Source: Streptomyces sp. NBC_01750 (GTDB lineage: Bacteria; Actinomycetota; Actinomycetes; Streptomycetales; Streptomycetaceae). From it: a DNA stretch of 64,000 bases. The notes below the pieces were generated by a model that made no database searches, had not been told where the DNA came from, and saw nothing but the letters and a program-made list of their open reading frames with translations. Position 1 is the first letter of the stretch; every line of letters starts with the position of its first letter. The translations under genes and the position numbers were made by a program. The stretch lies in assembly GCF_035918095.1 (NCBI RefSeq), contig NZ_CP109137.1:7256001-7320000 (forward strand). Reading direction: 5' to 3'. Below are positions 42,542-51,362 of the stretch, piece by piece.

Positions 42542-43564
42542 TCAGGGGGTGGTGAGCACCATCCGGAAGCGGGCGGCGCCGGACATCATCTTTCGGTACG
42601 CCTCATCGGCCTCGTCCAACGGCACGATCTCGGTCATCGGGCGGATCCCGTGCAGGGCGCTGAACGCCATGGTGTCCTGCACGTCCTGCGCGGTGCCGGA
42701 GGGATGGCCGCGGATGATCTTGCCGCTCAGAAGCAGCTGGTTGGGGCTGATGCCCAGCGGCTCGGCGGCCGCGCCGATGACCACAAGCTCGCCGCGGGGA
42801 GACAGCCCCTCCAGGGTCGCCGTGATGGCCTCGGAGTTCGCGGCGGTCGCCAGGACGACCTTGGCGCCGCCGAGGGACAGCAGCGCGTCCGCGACGGGGA
42901 TGTCCGCCGTGCTGTCGATGTAGTGGTGCGCGCCGAGCTGCCTGGCGAAGTCGGCCTTGTCCGCGCCCCGCGCGATGGCCACGGTCTCGAAGCCCATGGC
43001 GGCCGCATATTTCACCCCCAGGTGGCCGAGGCCGCCGATGCCGAGTACGACGACCAGATCGCCCGGTCGTGCCGAACTGCGCCGCAGCCCGTTGAACGTC
43101 GTCACGCCCGCGCAGCCCAAAGGCGCAGCATCGGTCGCCGGGAGTGCGTCGGGGATCCGGGCCAGGGCGTCGGCCGGTGCGACCACCTTCTCGGCGTACC
43201 CCCCGTCGTACGCCCATCCTGGAACCTTCAGGTTCTCGCACACGATGAAGTCGCCCTGTCTGCAGGGCCTGCAGTGGCCGCAGCTGCCGCCGAACCAGCC
43301 CACCGCCACCCGGTCGCCCACCCGCCAGCCGCTGTATGTTCCCTCGCCGAGCTCCTCGATGCGCCCGGCGATCTCATGCCCGGCGACCAGCGGAAACCGG
43401 ACGCCCGGCAGCATGGCGTTCACGAAAGCGGCGTCGCTGTGGCAGACCCCGCAGGCCTCCACGGCAATCCGTACGTGGCCTGGGCCTGGACGCTGTACCT
43501 CACGCTCGACGATCTCCAACGGACCGCCGGAAGCGGCCACCTGCGCCACTCGATAAGTACTCAT
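42542..43564 (-). CDS. zinc-dependent alcohol dehydrogenase, AdhP type
   Basis: 340 residues. Catalytic zinc ligands are in EACGVCHSDAA and LVAGHEIAGRIEELG. Structural zinc Cys residues are in GGSCGHCRPCRQGDFIVCEN. The NAD-binding glycine motif is VVLGIGGLGHLGVKYAAAMG. Length and motifs match class AdhP/AdhT alcohol dehydrogenases that oxidise primary alcohols. It is divergent from the SDR gene across 280 bases with no gene, and both could be controlled together. Confidence 0.93.
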   Translation of the reverse strand: MSTYRVAQVAASGGPLEIVEREVQRPGPGHVRIAVEACGVCHSDAAFVNAMLPGVRFPLVAGHEIAGRIEELGEGTYSGWRVGDRVAVGWFGGSCGHCRPCRQGDFIVCENLKVPGWAYDGGYAEKVVAPADALARIPDALPATDAAPLGCAGVTTFNGLRRSSARPGDLVVVLGIGGLGHLGVKYAAAMGFETVAIARGADKADFARQLGAHHYIDSTADIPVADALLSLGGAKVVLATAANSEAITATLEGLSPRGELVVIGAAAEPLGISPNQLLLSGKIIRGHPSGTAQDVQDTMAFSALHGIRPMTEIVPLDEADEAYRKMMSGAARFRMVLTTP

Positions 43565-43844
43565 CTGAATCTCTCCGGGGTACGGGTACGACGGCGCCCC
43601 CAGAACCAGCAGACCAGCTCAAGCCTGATCACGCGCGCCGAAACAAGCCGGTGAACGCTCGGCGTCAGGCGCCGGGTACGGGCGCTGAACCGCGCCGAGA
43701 ACGAGGCCACGGACATGTCGCCGGGCGGACACCGGCCGGTGCCGGCCCCGGTCGCCCGCAGCCTTGATCTCCGCGGTGCGGGTGTCGCCCGCCGCGATCC
43801 AGGTTGCAGGTGCTGCCGATACAGAAGTCGGTGACCCTGCAGTC

Positions 43845-44558
43845 ATGAGTACCGCGCAGAGGGTCGCCGTCATCACCGGCGCATCCCAAGGCATCGGAGC
43901 CGCCCTTGTCACCGCCTACCGCGAGCTCGGCTACGGGGTCGCCGCGACCTCCCGCTCCATCGGCGACTCGAGCGATCCCGAGGTACTGACCGTGCGTGGC
44001 GATGTGGCCGAGCCGGGCGTCGGCGCCCGCGTCGTCGACGCGACTCTGGCGCGGTTCGGCCGGATCGACACACTCGTCAACAACGCCGGAATCTTCATCG
44101 CCAAGCCGTTCACCGACTACACCGACGAGGACTACGACGCCGTGGCCGGGGTGAACCTGCGCGGCTTCTTCGAGTTCTCCCGCAGCGCCGTCGCCGCCAT
44201 GCTCTCCCGCGACGGCGGCGGCCACCTGGTGAACATCTCCACCAGTCTGGTCGACCATGCCGACTCGCAGCGGCCCTCAGCGCTCGCGTCGCTGACAAAA
44301 GGGGGGTTGAACGCGGTCACCAGGGCACTGGCGATCGAGTACGCGGCCCGTGGCATCCGGGTCAACACTGTCGCGCTCGGCACCATCCGCACCAAGACGT
44401 ACCCGGCCGCGACGTACGAGGCCCTCGCCGAGCTCCAGCCGATCGGCCGGATGGGCGAGATCGACGACGTCGTCGAAGCGATCGTCTACCTCGAGAACGC
44501 CTCGTTCGTCACCGGAGAGATCCTGCACGTCGACGGCGGCCGGAGCGCGGGGCACTGA
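43845..44558 (+). CDS. short-chain dehydrogenase/reductase family protein, catalytic Tyr absent
   Basis: 237 residues from ATG 43845. The Rossmann start is VAVITGASQGIGAALVTAYR, NNAGIFIAKPF is the stabilising motif, and GGHLVNISTSLVDHADS has the catalytic Ser. The YxxxK motif is altered: the sequence reads PSALASLTKGGLNAVTRALA, with Ala four residues before the Lys where Tyr is expected. The C-terminal IDDVVEAIVYLENASFVTGE and HVDGG are normal. It is either inactive as a standard reductase or uses another residue. A 13-base tandem duplication surrounds the stop codon. Confidence 0.88.
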   Translation: MSTAQRVAVITGASQGIGAALVTAYRELGYGVAATSRSIGDSSDPEVLTVRGDVAEPGVGARVVDATLARFGRIDTLVNNAGIFIAKPFTDYTDEDYDAVAGVNLRGFFEFSRSAVAAMLSRDGGGHLVNISTSLVDHADSQRPSALASLTKGGLNAVTRALAIEYAARGIRVNTVALGTIRTKTYPAATYEALAELQPIGRMGEIDDVVEAIVYLENASFVTGEILHVDGGRSAGH

Positions 44559-44572
44559 CGCGGGGCACTGAC
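44547..44572 (+). repeat. 13-bp tandem duplication across the SDR stop codon
   Basis: GCGGGGCACTGAC is repeated exactly at 44547-44559 and 44560-44572. The first TGA is the stop of the SDR gene. It is a small recent duplication with no obvious effect on the protein. Confidence 0.85.
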
Positions 44573-44853
44573 CATGCCAGTGGCCGGCACCGGCTTCCGG
44601 TGCGAGACCGGTGCCCCCGGCGAGGAGCCGACTGTGCTCGGTGGCGCTCCTGCTGCCGTGTTGCGTCTCGCCCACGGCCGGGCGGACCTTCACCGGGCCA
44701 TAGTCGGACCGCGGTCCTCTGCAGCGTGTTCGGGAGCCCCCAACAACAGGCCGGCGGGAGTCGCGGGCGCGGCCCAGGTCCCGCGATCTCTCTCGCTGCT
44801 TCCGCTCGTGGAACGCATTGAAGATGCGGAGTGCGGCGGTGAGGATGGACCGC

Positions 44854-45753
44854 ATGCGGAATATCGTGGTCGTCGACGCCCCCTCGAATCTGGGCCTGCG
44901 GCCCCCGGCCCCGGGCGCCGTTCCCGGCTGCTACAAGCTCGCCGGCGCCCTGCGTGAGCAGCGGATCGTGCAGCGGCTCGGGGCGTTCGAAGGCGGCGTC
45001 GTCGTACCACCGCGCTACGACCGCGGCGACTGGCAGGAGGGCGACGGGGTCTTCAACGCCGCCGCCATCGCCTCGTACACCCGTCGTCTCGCCGACCGGA
45101 TCGAGCATCATGTGCGGGCGGGTGACTTCCCGTTGGTACTCGGCGGAGACTGCTCGATCCAGCTCGGCGCATCGCTCGCGCTGCGCCGTCTCGGCAGATA
45201 CGGGCTGGCCTCGGTCGACGCGTCCGCCGACTTCAGACACCCCGGCAACTCCGATCGCGTCGGGGCCGCCGCCGGTGAGGAGCTGGCGCTGGCGACCGGT
45301 CGCGGCCAGGAGGATCTGACGAACCTGGAGGGGCTCAGGCCCTATCTGCGCGACGAGGATGTGCGGCTGTTCGGGATCCGGGACTGCTTCGACGAAGACC
45401 GTTCCGAGCTCGCGGAGTTGAAGATCCCGACGGTGACCGTGCGGGGACTGCGCGAATGGGGCCCGGCGGAACTCGCGGGGGCCGTGGTACAGACCCTCGA
45501 AGTACCGGTGCTCGACGGATTCTGGGTGCATCTGGACGCGGACGTGCTGGACCCGAGCGTGATGCCCGCCGTCGACAGCCCCGATCCGGAAGGACTGCTG
45601 CCGCCCGAACTCGGCGAGCTGCTCAAGGTGTTGCTGCGCTCGCCGCGCTGCGTGGGGCTGAACGTGACCGTCTACGACCCCGACCTCGACCCGGAGGGCA
45701 CGGCGGGCGAGATGTTCGCCGATCTGATCGTGGGCGCCTTTGCCGAAGACTGA
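44854..45753 (+). CDS. arginase/ureohydrolase-fold protein with altered metal site
   Basis: 299 residues from ATG 44854 (GGTGAGG about nine bases upstream; ATG 44845 is too close to it). The ureohydrolase fold is clear: PLVLGGDCSIQLGASLALRR, HLDADVLDPSVMPAVDSPDP and GLNVTVYDPDLDPEGTAGEM. But the first metal His (GGDHS) is Cys and the DAHxD motif reads DASAD, so two of the six manganese ligands are missing while the remaining Asp residues stay. Some actinobacterial relatives carry the Cys; the second change is more telling. Arginase activity is doubtful. Confidence 0.85.
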   Translation: MRNIVVVDAPSNLGLRPPAPGAVPGCYKLAGALREQRIVQRLGAFEGGVVVPPRYDRGDWQEGDGVFNAAAIASYTRRLADRIEHHVRAGDFPLVLGGDCSIQLGASLALRRLGRYGLASVDASADFRHPGNSDRVGAAAGEELALATGRGQEDLTNLEGLRPYLRDEDVRLFGIRDCFDEDRSELAELKIPTVTVRGLREWGPAELAGAVVQTLEVPVLDGFWVHLDADVLDPSVMPAVDSPDPEGLLPPELGELLKVLLRSPRCVGLNVTVYDPDLDPEGTAGEMFADLIVGAFAED

Positions 45754-45858
45754 CCCACTGAGCCCCTGGTCAGTGCAGAGCCCACCGTGTTCCATGGTCG
45801 TCGGGGGTGCCGGCCATCAGGAGTTGCCGGCCGCCCGCGCGAGTGAAGCGAGGTTGCC

Positions 45859-47841
45859 TTGGCCACCACTGTGCGGCGTACCGTCCTGACCCTGCCCGCA
45901 GCCCCGGTGGGGCCGGCGAATCCGCTGCCCGCCCTGCGGCCGCTGGACGAGATGCACTCTCTCGACGAGCGCGCCAAAGAGGAGCTGCCGCGCGAGATGG
46001 CACGCCAGATCGGGTACGAGCCGCTGCGCACCCTGCTGCCGGTGCGGGTGCTCGACGGGTACGGACGTGAGCGCACGCAGACGGACCTCGACGCGATCGT
46101 GATCGAGAACGAACGGCTGCGGGCCACTGTGCTGCCGGGCCTCGGCGGCCGGATCCACTCGCTGCACCACAAGCCGACCGGGCGTGAACTCCTCTACCGC
46201 AACCCGGTGTTCCAGCCCGCGGACTTCGCGCTCAACGGCGCCTGGTTCTCCGGTGGCATCGAGTGGAACATCGGCGCCACCGGCCACACCACGCTCTCCT
46301 GTGCCCCGCTGCATGCCGCACTCGTCCCGGCCCCCGACGGCGGTCGGATGGTCCGGCTCTGGGAGTGGGAGCGGCTGCGCGATCTGCCGTTCCAGGTCGA
46401 TCTGTGGCTGCCTGCGGACTCCGAGTTCCTCCATGTCGGCGTGCGGATCCGGAATCCGCACGAACGCCCCGCGCCCGTCTACTGGTGGTCCAACATCGCC
46501 GTCGAGGAGCACGGGACGACTCGCGTGCTCGCACCCGCCGACGAAGCCTGGCACTTCGGATACGAGCGCAGCCTGCGCCGGGTTCCGGTGCCGGAGTTCG
46601 AGGGTGAGGACCGCACGTACCCGCTGCGCAGCGAGTATCCCGCCGACTACTTCTACGAGGTGCCGGCCGAGGCCCGAAAGTGGATCGCCTCGCTCGACGC
46701 TGCCGGGAAGGGGCTCGTACAGACCTCGACCGATGTGCTGCGCGGCCGCAAGCTCTTCCTCTGGGGCTCGGGGCGCGGCGGACGCCGCTGGCAGCGGTGG
46801 CTGACCGAGCCCGGCTCGACCGGTTACGCCGAGATCCAGGCCGGGCTCGCCCGCACCCAGCTGGAGCACCTACGCCTGGACGGGGGCGAGGAGTTCAGCT
46901 GGCTGGAGTCGTACGGACCGCTCGACGCCGACCCGGAGACGGTGCACGGCGAGGACTGGGGCGCGGCGCGCGCCGAGGTCGAGACCCGGCTGTCCGAGGC
47001 GCTGCCCCGCGCGGCGGTGGACGCCGCGTACGAGGCATGGCGGCCGTATGCGGACACCGAGCCGACCGACTGGCTCGCCACCGGCTCCGGCTGGGGCGCG
47101 CTCGAGGTGCTGCGTGAACGGCACAAGCTGCCCGGCACGCCCTTCGCCGCGTCGACGCTCGGCGAAGAGCAGGCGCCCTGGCAGGAGTTGCTGATGACCG
47201 GTGTCTTCCCCGCGCCCCGCAGGGTCGCCCCGCCAGGACCCTCGCTCGTCGCACAGCACTGGCGCGACATGCTGGAAACCGCCCCCGCCGACCCGCTGAC
47301 CGAGTACCACCTCGGCATCGCCCAGTGGCAAGCGGGCGACCTCGCCCAGGCCGTCCGCAGCTGGGAACGCGGCCTCGAACTCGCCCCGTCCCGCTGGCCC
47401 TTGCTGCGCTGCCTGGCCGTCGCCGACCAGGAGGGCGGCAATGCCGTACGAGCCGCCGAGCGCTATGCCGAAGCCTTCGACGACCTCTGCGAGGAGCGCC
47501 GCGACGACGGCGAGTCCTGGACGGCGGCGACGGCGGCCCTCGGCCGGGAGGCGATCGCCGCACTGCTCGCAGTCCGCCGTACCGTCGAGGCCCGCGCGGT
47601 CTGGTCCCGGCTGCGTCCGGCGGTGCAGCAGCGCGGCCGCTTCCGTCTCATCGACGCCCAGCTGCTGATCGCCGAGGGCCGCACGGACGAGGCCCGCGCC
47701 GTCTTCGAGGCGGGTTTCGAGGTGGCGGACCTGCGCGAGGGGACGGAGATCCTGGACGAGGTGTGGTCGGCGCTCACCGACGAGCCGCTGCCGGACGCGT
47801 ACGACTACCGGATGCGGCCTCAGCGGCCGCGCGCGAGTTAG
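45859..47841 (+). CDS. DUF5107 and TPR-repeat protein
   Basis: 660 residues, TTG start at 45859 with GCGAGG upstream. Residues about 20-330 form a beta-rich domain resembling DUF5107/galactose-mutarotase-like folds, with LRATVLPGLGGRIHSLHHKP and GGIEWNIGATGHTTLSCAPL. Residues about 440-650 are tetratricopeptide repeats (PLTEYHLGIAQWQAGDLAQA, AVRAAERYAEAFDDLCEERR). There is no signal peptide. The domain is thought to act on or bind carbohydrates; exact function is unknown. It stands between unrelated genes. Confidence 0.8.
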   Translation: MATTVRRTVLTLPAAPVGPANPLPALRPLDEMHSLDERAKEELPREMARQIGYEPLRTLLPVRVLDGYGRERTQTDLDAIVIENERLRATVLPGLGGRIHSLHHKPTGRELLYRNPVFQPADFALNGAWFSGGIEWNIGATGHTTLSCAPLHAALVPAPDGGRMVRLWEWERLRDLPFQVDLWLPADSEFLHVGVRIRNPHERPAPVYWWSNIAVEEHGTTRVLAPADEAWHFGYERSLRRVPVPEFEGEDRTYPLRSEYPADYFYEVPAEARKWIASLDAAGKGLVQTSTDVLRGRKLFLWGSGRGGRRWQRWLTEPGSTGYAEIQAGLARTQLEHLRLDGGEEFSWLESYGPLDADPETVHGEDWGAARAEVETRLSEALPRAAVDAAYEAWRPYADTEPTDWLATGSGWGALEVLRERHKLPGTPFAASTLGEEQAPWQELLMTGVFPAPRRVAPPGPSLVAQHWRDMLETAPADPLTEYHLGIAQWQAGDLAQAVRSWERGLELAPSRWPLLRCLAVADQEGGNAVRAAERYAEAFDDLCEERRDDGESWTAATAALGREAIAALLAVRRTVEARAVWSRLRPAVQQRGRFRLIDAQLLIAEGRTDEARAVFEAGFEVADLREGTEILDEVWSALTDEPLPDAYDYRMRPQRPRAS

Positions 47842-47969
47842 CCCGGGGGCGTCGGGGGCGGCCGCGGTGACTTCCGGGTTCTGCCGGGGACGGAAGGGCG
47901 GGCGGTGTCCGGCCTGCCCGTCCCCGGTGGCGCCGCGCGCGATCCGGCCGCGGCGAGTCGTACCGCCCC

Positions 47970-47999
47970 TTGACAGTTGCCCCCTGCACGGTTGACGAT
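47970..47999 (+). promoter_or_regulatory. promoter of the asparagine-catabolism operon
   Basis: TTGACA at 47970-47975 and GACGAT at 47994-47999 are separated by 18 bases, a good fit to the vegetative (HrdB) consensus. The predicted start point at about 48006 coincides with the GTG start of the FadR-type regulator, so the mRNA may be leaderless. Confidence 0.55.
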
Positions 48000-48005
48000 T
48001 CCAGG

Positions 48006-48800
48006 GTGAACCTGTCAGACAGCCAGACAGCTGGCGATGTGCCCCGGCGGATCAGCGCGCTCGAAGCGGTGCTGGCGCACTTGCGCGGCGCCATCGAGCG
48101 GGGCGACTACGCCGTGGGGGAGAAGCTGCCCTCGGAGGCGGAACTCTGCCGGCGTCTGGAAGTGAGCAGGCCCGTACTGCGTGAGGCTCTGCGTGCTCTG
48201 CAGACGATGGGCCTCACCGTCTCGCGTACCGGCAAGGGCACCTTTGTCCTCTCCAACGGTCCGGTGGAGGACCCGACCTTCGGCGACTACTCGGCCAGCG
48301 ACCTCCTCGAGGTCCGCCGGCACGTGGAAATCCCGGTGGCCGGGTACGCGGCTCTGCGGCGCACCCCCGAGGACCTCGACCACATCTCTCATCTGCTGGA
48401 GCGGATGGAACGGGAGACGGACACCACCGCGTGGGTGGCGATGGACACGCTCTTCCACCTCGCGATCGCCCAGGCGGCCCAGAACCCGGTTTTCCGCAGA
48501 GTCATCGAGGAGATCCGCGACGCGCTGGCCCGCCAGTCGGCGTTCCTCAACGAGCTCGGCGGCCGGCGCGAGCAGTCGAACAGAGAGCACCGGGCGATCG
48601 TGGAGGCGCTTCTCGACAGTTCCGAGCGCGACGCCGTGGAAGCCATGACGCACCATCTGGCACGCGTCGAGTCGACGCTGACCACCATCGTGCGGCCGCC
48701 CCACCGGAGCGGCGCGCAAGAGCCTCCTGAGTACAAGAGCACCAGGCGCGACGGAGACGAGAAGATCCGGCGCGACAGCGACGAGAACACCGGAAGCTGA
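48006..48800 (+). CDS. FadR-type GntR regulator of the asparaginase-aspartase genes
   Basis: 264 residues from GTG 48006; GTG 48039 is an alternative. The winged helix is AVLAHLRGAIERGDYAVGEK with PSEAELCRRLEVSRPVLREA. The C-terminal all-helical FCD domain (LLEVRRHVEIPVAGYAALRR, TLFHLAIAQAAQNPVFRRVI) includes the usual metal-binding Asp/His residues. A CTGTC-A-GACAG palindrome lies at 48012-48022, right at its start. Being first in the operon with asparaginase and aspartase, it most likely senses a dicarboxylic acid or amino acid and represses its own operon. It ends with a charged low-complexity tail. Confidence 0.9.
   Translation: MNLSDSQTAGDVPRRISALEAVLAHLRGAIERGDYAVGEKLPSEAELCRRLEVSRPVLREALRALQTMGLTVSRTGKGTFVLSNGPVEDPTFGDYSASDLLEVRRHVEIPVAGYAALRRTPEDLDHISHLLERMERETDTTAWVAMDTLFHLAIAQAAQNPVFRRVIEEIRDALARQSAFLNELGGRREQSNREHRAIVEALLDSSERDAVEAMTHHLARVESTLTTIVRPPHRSGAQEPPEYKSTRRDGDEKIRRDSDENTGS
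48012..48022. promoter_or_regulatory. FadR-type operator (CTGTCAGACAG)
   Basis: A perfect 11-base palindrome around one A, matching the TGTCNGACA-like sites of FadR-subfamily regulators. It lies 3 bases after the GTG start codon and at the predicted transcription start, where binding would stop initiation. Confidence 0.65.
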
Positions 48801-48802
48801 GC

Positions 48803-49846
48803 ATGACCCACACCACCCCGTTCCGCCGCACCCCCGCGGAGCCGCCCGCCGTTCGCCCACCCGCGCACGTCCCGCTCGCCCATGTAGTGCGCGGAGGCGT
48901 CATCGAGGGCGTCCACCACGGCTCCGTCGTCGTGCTGGCGGCGGACGGAAGCGTGGAGTTCAGCGCGGGCGACATCGAGGTCGCCTTCTACCCGCGCTCG
49001 GCGCTCAAGCCGGTCCAGGCGGTCGGTCTGCTGCGCGCGGGACTGCCGCCGCTGGACGCCGAGGCGATGGCTCTCACCGCTGCCAGCCACTCCGGTGAGG
49101 ACCGGCATCTGGCCGCGGCCCTGCGCATCCTGCACACCGCCCGGCTGACCGAGGACGACCTGCGCAATGTCCCCGATCTGCCGTACGGCCCGGCGGTGCG
49201 CGAGGAGTGGATCAGCCGTGGCCTCGGACCCACCCGGCTCGCCCAGAACTGCTCGGGCAAGCATGCCGCCATGCTGATGACGGCGCGGGCCCGCGGCTGG
49301 TCCCTGGAGAACTACCTCGATCCCGGACATCCGCTGCAGTGGGCGATCGCCGCGACCGTGGAGGAGCTCACCGGGCAGGGCATCGCCGGGGTGACGGTCG
49401 ACGGATGCGGCGCGCCGCTGTTCTCCGTATCGCTGCACGGCCTCACCAGGGCCGTCGCCCGGCTGGCGACGGCCGCGCCCGGCACCCAGGAGGGCCGGGT
49501 CGCGCACGCCATGCGCGAGCACCCGGAGATGGTCTCCGGCAGCGGGCGGGACGTCGCGCGCCTGATGCGCGCGGTGCCGGGCCTGCTCGCCAAGGACGGG
49601 TTCGAGGGCGTGCAGGTCGCGGCGCTCCCGGACGGGCGGGCTGTCGGCGTGAAGATAGCCGACGGCGCCGACCGCGCCCGGATGCCCGTGACGGCGGCGG
49701 CCCTCGCGCTGTGCGGAGTCGACCCGCAGATCCTGGCCGGATTCGCCGAAGTGCCCGTCATCGGAGGCGGCGTGGCGGTCGGGTGCCTGCGGGCGGTGGG
49801 TGCGCTGGCCCGCCTCTCCGGATCGGCGGCCTCCTCCGTCGCCTAG
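48803..49846 (+). CDS. thermolabile-type L-asparaginase (asparaginase II family)
   Basis: 347 residues, ATG 2 bases after the regulator stop. HVVRGGVIEGVHHGSVVVLA is the family start, FYPRSALKPVQAVGLLRAGL, ALTAASHSGEDRHLAAALRI and QNCSGKHAAMLMTARARGWS are its conserved blocks. This Rhizobium etli AnsA-type family is unrelated to E. coli AnsB. The enzyme hydrolyses asparagine to aspartate and ammonia, the substrate of the next gene product. Confidence 0.9.
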   Translation: MTHTTPFRRTPAEPPAVRPPAHVPLAHVVRGGVIEGVHHGSVVVLAADGSVEFSAGDIEVAFYPRSALKPVQAVGLLRAGLPPLDAEAMALTAASHSGEDRHLAAALRILHTARLTEDDLRNVPDLPYGPAVREEWISRGLGPTRLAQNCSGKHAAMLMTARARGWSLENYLDPGHPLQWAIAATVEELTGQGIAGVTVDGCGAPLFSVSLHGLTRAVARLATAAPGTQEGRVAHAMREHPEMVSGSGRDVARLMRAVPGLLAKDGFEGVQVAALPDGRAVGVKIADGADRARMPVTAAALALCGVDPQILAGFAEVPVIGGGVAVGCLRAVGALARLSGSAASSVA

Positions 49847-49922
49847 CGCCGCGCACAGCGACGCGGTCCCTCCGTATCCGCAGCTTCCCACTCTCACCAC
49901 CTCACGAAGGAACACCTGCGCC

Positions 49923-51362
49923 ATGACTGCCGGACATCGCCGCGAACACGACCTGCTCGGCGACCGCGACATCCCCGCAGGCGCGTACTGGGGCGTCCAC
50001 ACCCTGCGCGCCACGGAGAACTTCCCCATCACCGGTACGGCGATAGCCGCGTACCCGCACCTGATCAACGCGCTCGCCGCCGTCAAGGAAGCCGCGGCCC
50101 GCGCCAACGAGGACCTCGGGCTGCTCACCTCGGAGAAGGCCGACGCCATCGCCGCCGCCTGCCGGGAGATCCGGGACGACGGACGGCTGCACGACCAGTT
50201 CGTCGTCGACGTGATCCAGGGCGGTGCCGGTACGTCGACCAATATGAACGCCAACGAGGTGATCACCAACCGGGCGTTGGAGATCCTGGGGCATATCAAG
50301 GGCGACTACGGCCGGCTGCATCCGAACGAGGACGTCAACCTCAGCCAGTCGACGAACGACGTCTACCCGACCGCCGTCAACGTTGCCACGATCATCGCCG
50401 TGCATGAACTGATCGAGGCGATGGCGGTCCTGCGCGAGGCCTTCGCCGCAAAGGCCGAGGAGTTCCGCACCATCCTCAAGATGGGTCGTACCCAGCTCCA
50501 GGACGCCGTACCGATGACCCTGGGCCAGGAGTTCTCCGCGTACGCGGTGATGCTGGAGGAGGACCAGAGCCGTCTGGCCGAGGCTGTCCTTCTCATCCAT
50601 GAGATCAACCTCGGCGCGACCGCCATCGGCACCGGCCTCAACGCCCCCACGGGCTACGCCGAAGCCGCCCGCCGCCACCTCGCGGCCATCACCGGCCTGC
50701 CGTTGGTCACCGCGGCCAACCTGGTCGAGGCCACCCAGGACTGCGGCGCCTTCGTTCATCTGTCCGGCGTGCTCAAGCGCATCGCCGTCAAGCTCTCCAA
50801 GATCTGCAACGATCTGCGACTGCTCTCCTCCGGCCCGCGCGCCGGGTTCGGGGAGATCAACCTGCCGCCGGTCCAGGCGGGTTCCAGCATCATGCCCGGC
50901 AAGGTCAACCCGGTGATCCCCGAGGTCGTCAATCAGGTCGCGTTCGAAGTGATCGGCAACGACGTCACCATCACCATGGCCGCCGAGGCGGGGCAGCTGC
51001 AGCTCAACGCCTTCGAACCGATCATCCTGCATTCGCTGTCGGAGAGCATCACCCACCTGCGGGCAGCCTGCCTCACCCTCGCCGCACGCTGTGTATCCGG
51101 CATCACCGCCAACACCGAGACGCTGCGGGCGACCGTGGAGAACTCCATCGGGCTCGTCACCGCCCTCAACCCGCACATCGGCTACACCGCGGCCACCGGT
51201 ATCGCCAAGGAGGCCCTCGCCACCGGGCGCGGCGTCGCCGAACTGGTGCTGGAGCGGGGGCTGCTCCCGGCCGACCGGCTCGCTGCCCTGCTGCGTCCGG
51301 AAGAGCTCGCGGGCACGGGTGCTGCTGCCACCGGCAACGGATCAGCGGCCCCTCAGAGCTGA
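49923..51362 (+). CDS. aspA: aspartate ammonia-lyase
   Basis: 479 residues from ATG 49923. The fumarase/aspartase signature is GSSIMPGKVNPVIPEVVNQV, and GRTQLQDAVPMTLGQEFSAY and TSTNMNANEVITNRALEILG are also conserved. The enzyme deaminates aspartate to fumarate. With the preceding asparaginase it completes Asn to fumarate plus two ammonia. The 3' end overlaps the convergent TIGR03086 gene by 10 bases. Confidence 0.95.
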   Translation: MTAGHRREHDLLGDRDIPAGAYWGVHTLRATENFPITGTAIAAYPHLINALAAVKEAAARANEDLGLLTSEKADAIAAACREIRDDGRLHDQFVVDVIQGGAGTSTNMNANEVITNRALEILGHIKGDYGRLHPNEDVNLSQSTNDVYPTAVNVATIIAVHELIEAMAVLREAFAAKAEEFRTILKMGRTQLQDAVPMTLGQEFSAYAVMLEEDQSRLAEAVLLIHEINLGATAIGTGLNAPTGYAEAARRHLAAITGLPLVTAANLVEATQDCGAFVHLSGVLKRIAVKLSKICNDLRLLSSGPRAGFGEINLPPVQAGSSIMPGKVNPVIPEVVNQVAFEVIGNDVTITMAAEAGQLQLNAFEPIILHSLSESITHLRAACLTLAARCVSGITANTETLRATVENSIGLVTALNPHIGYTAATGIAKEALATGRGVAELVLERGLLPADRLAALLRPEELAGTGAAATGNGSAAPQS

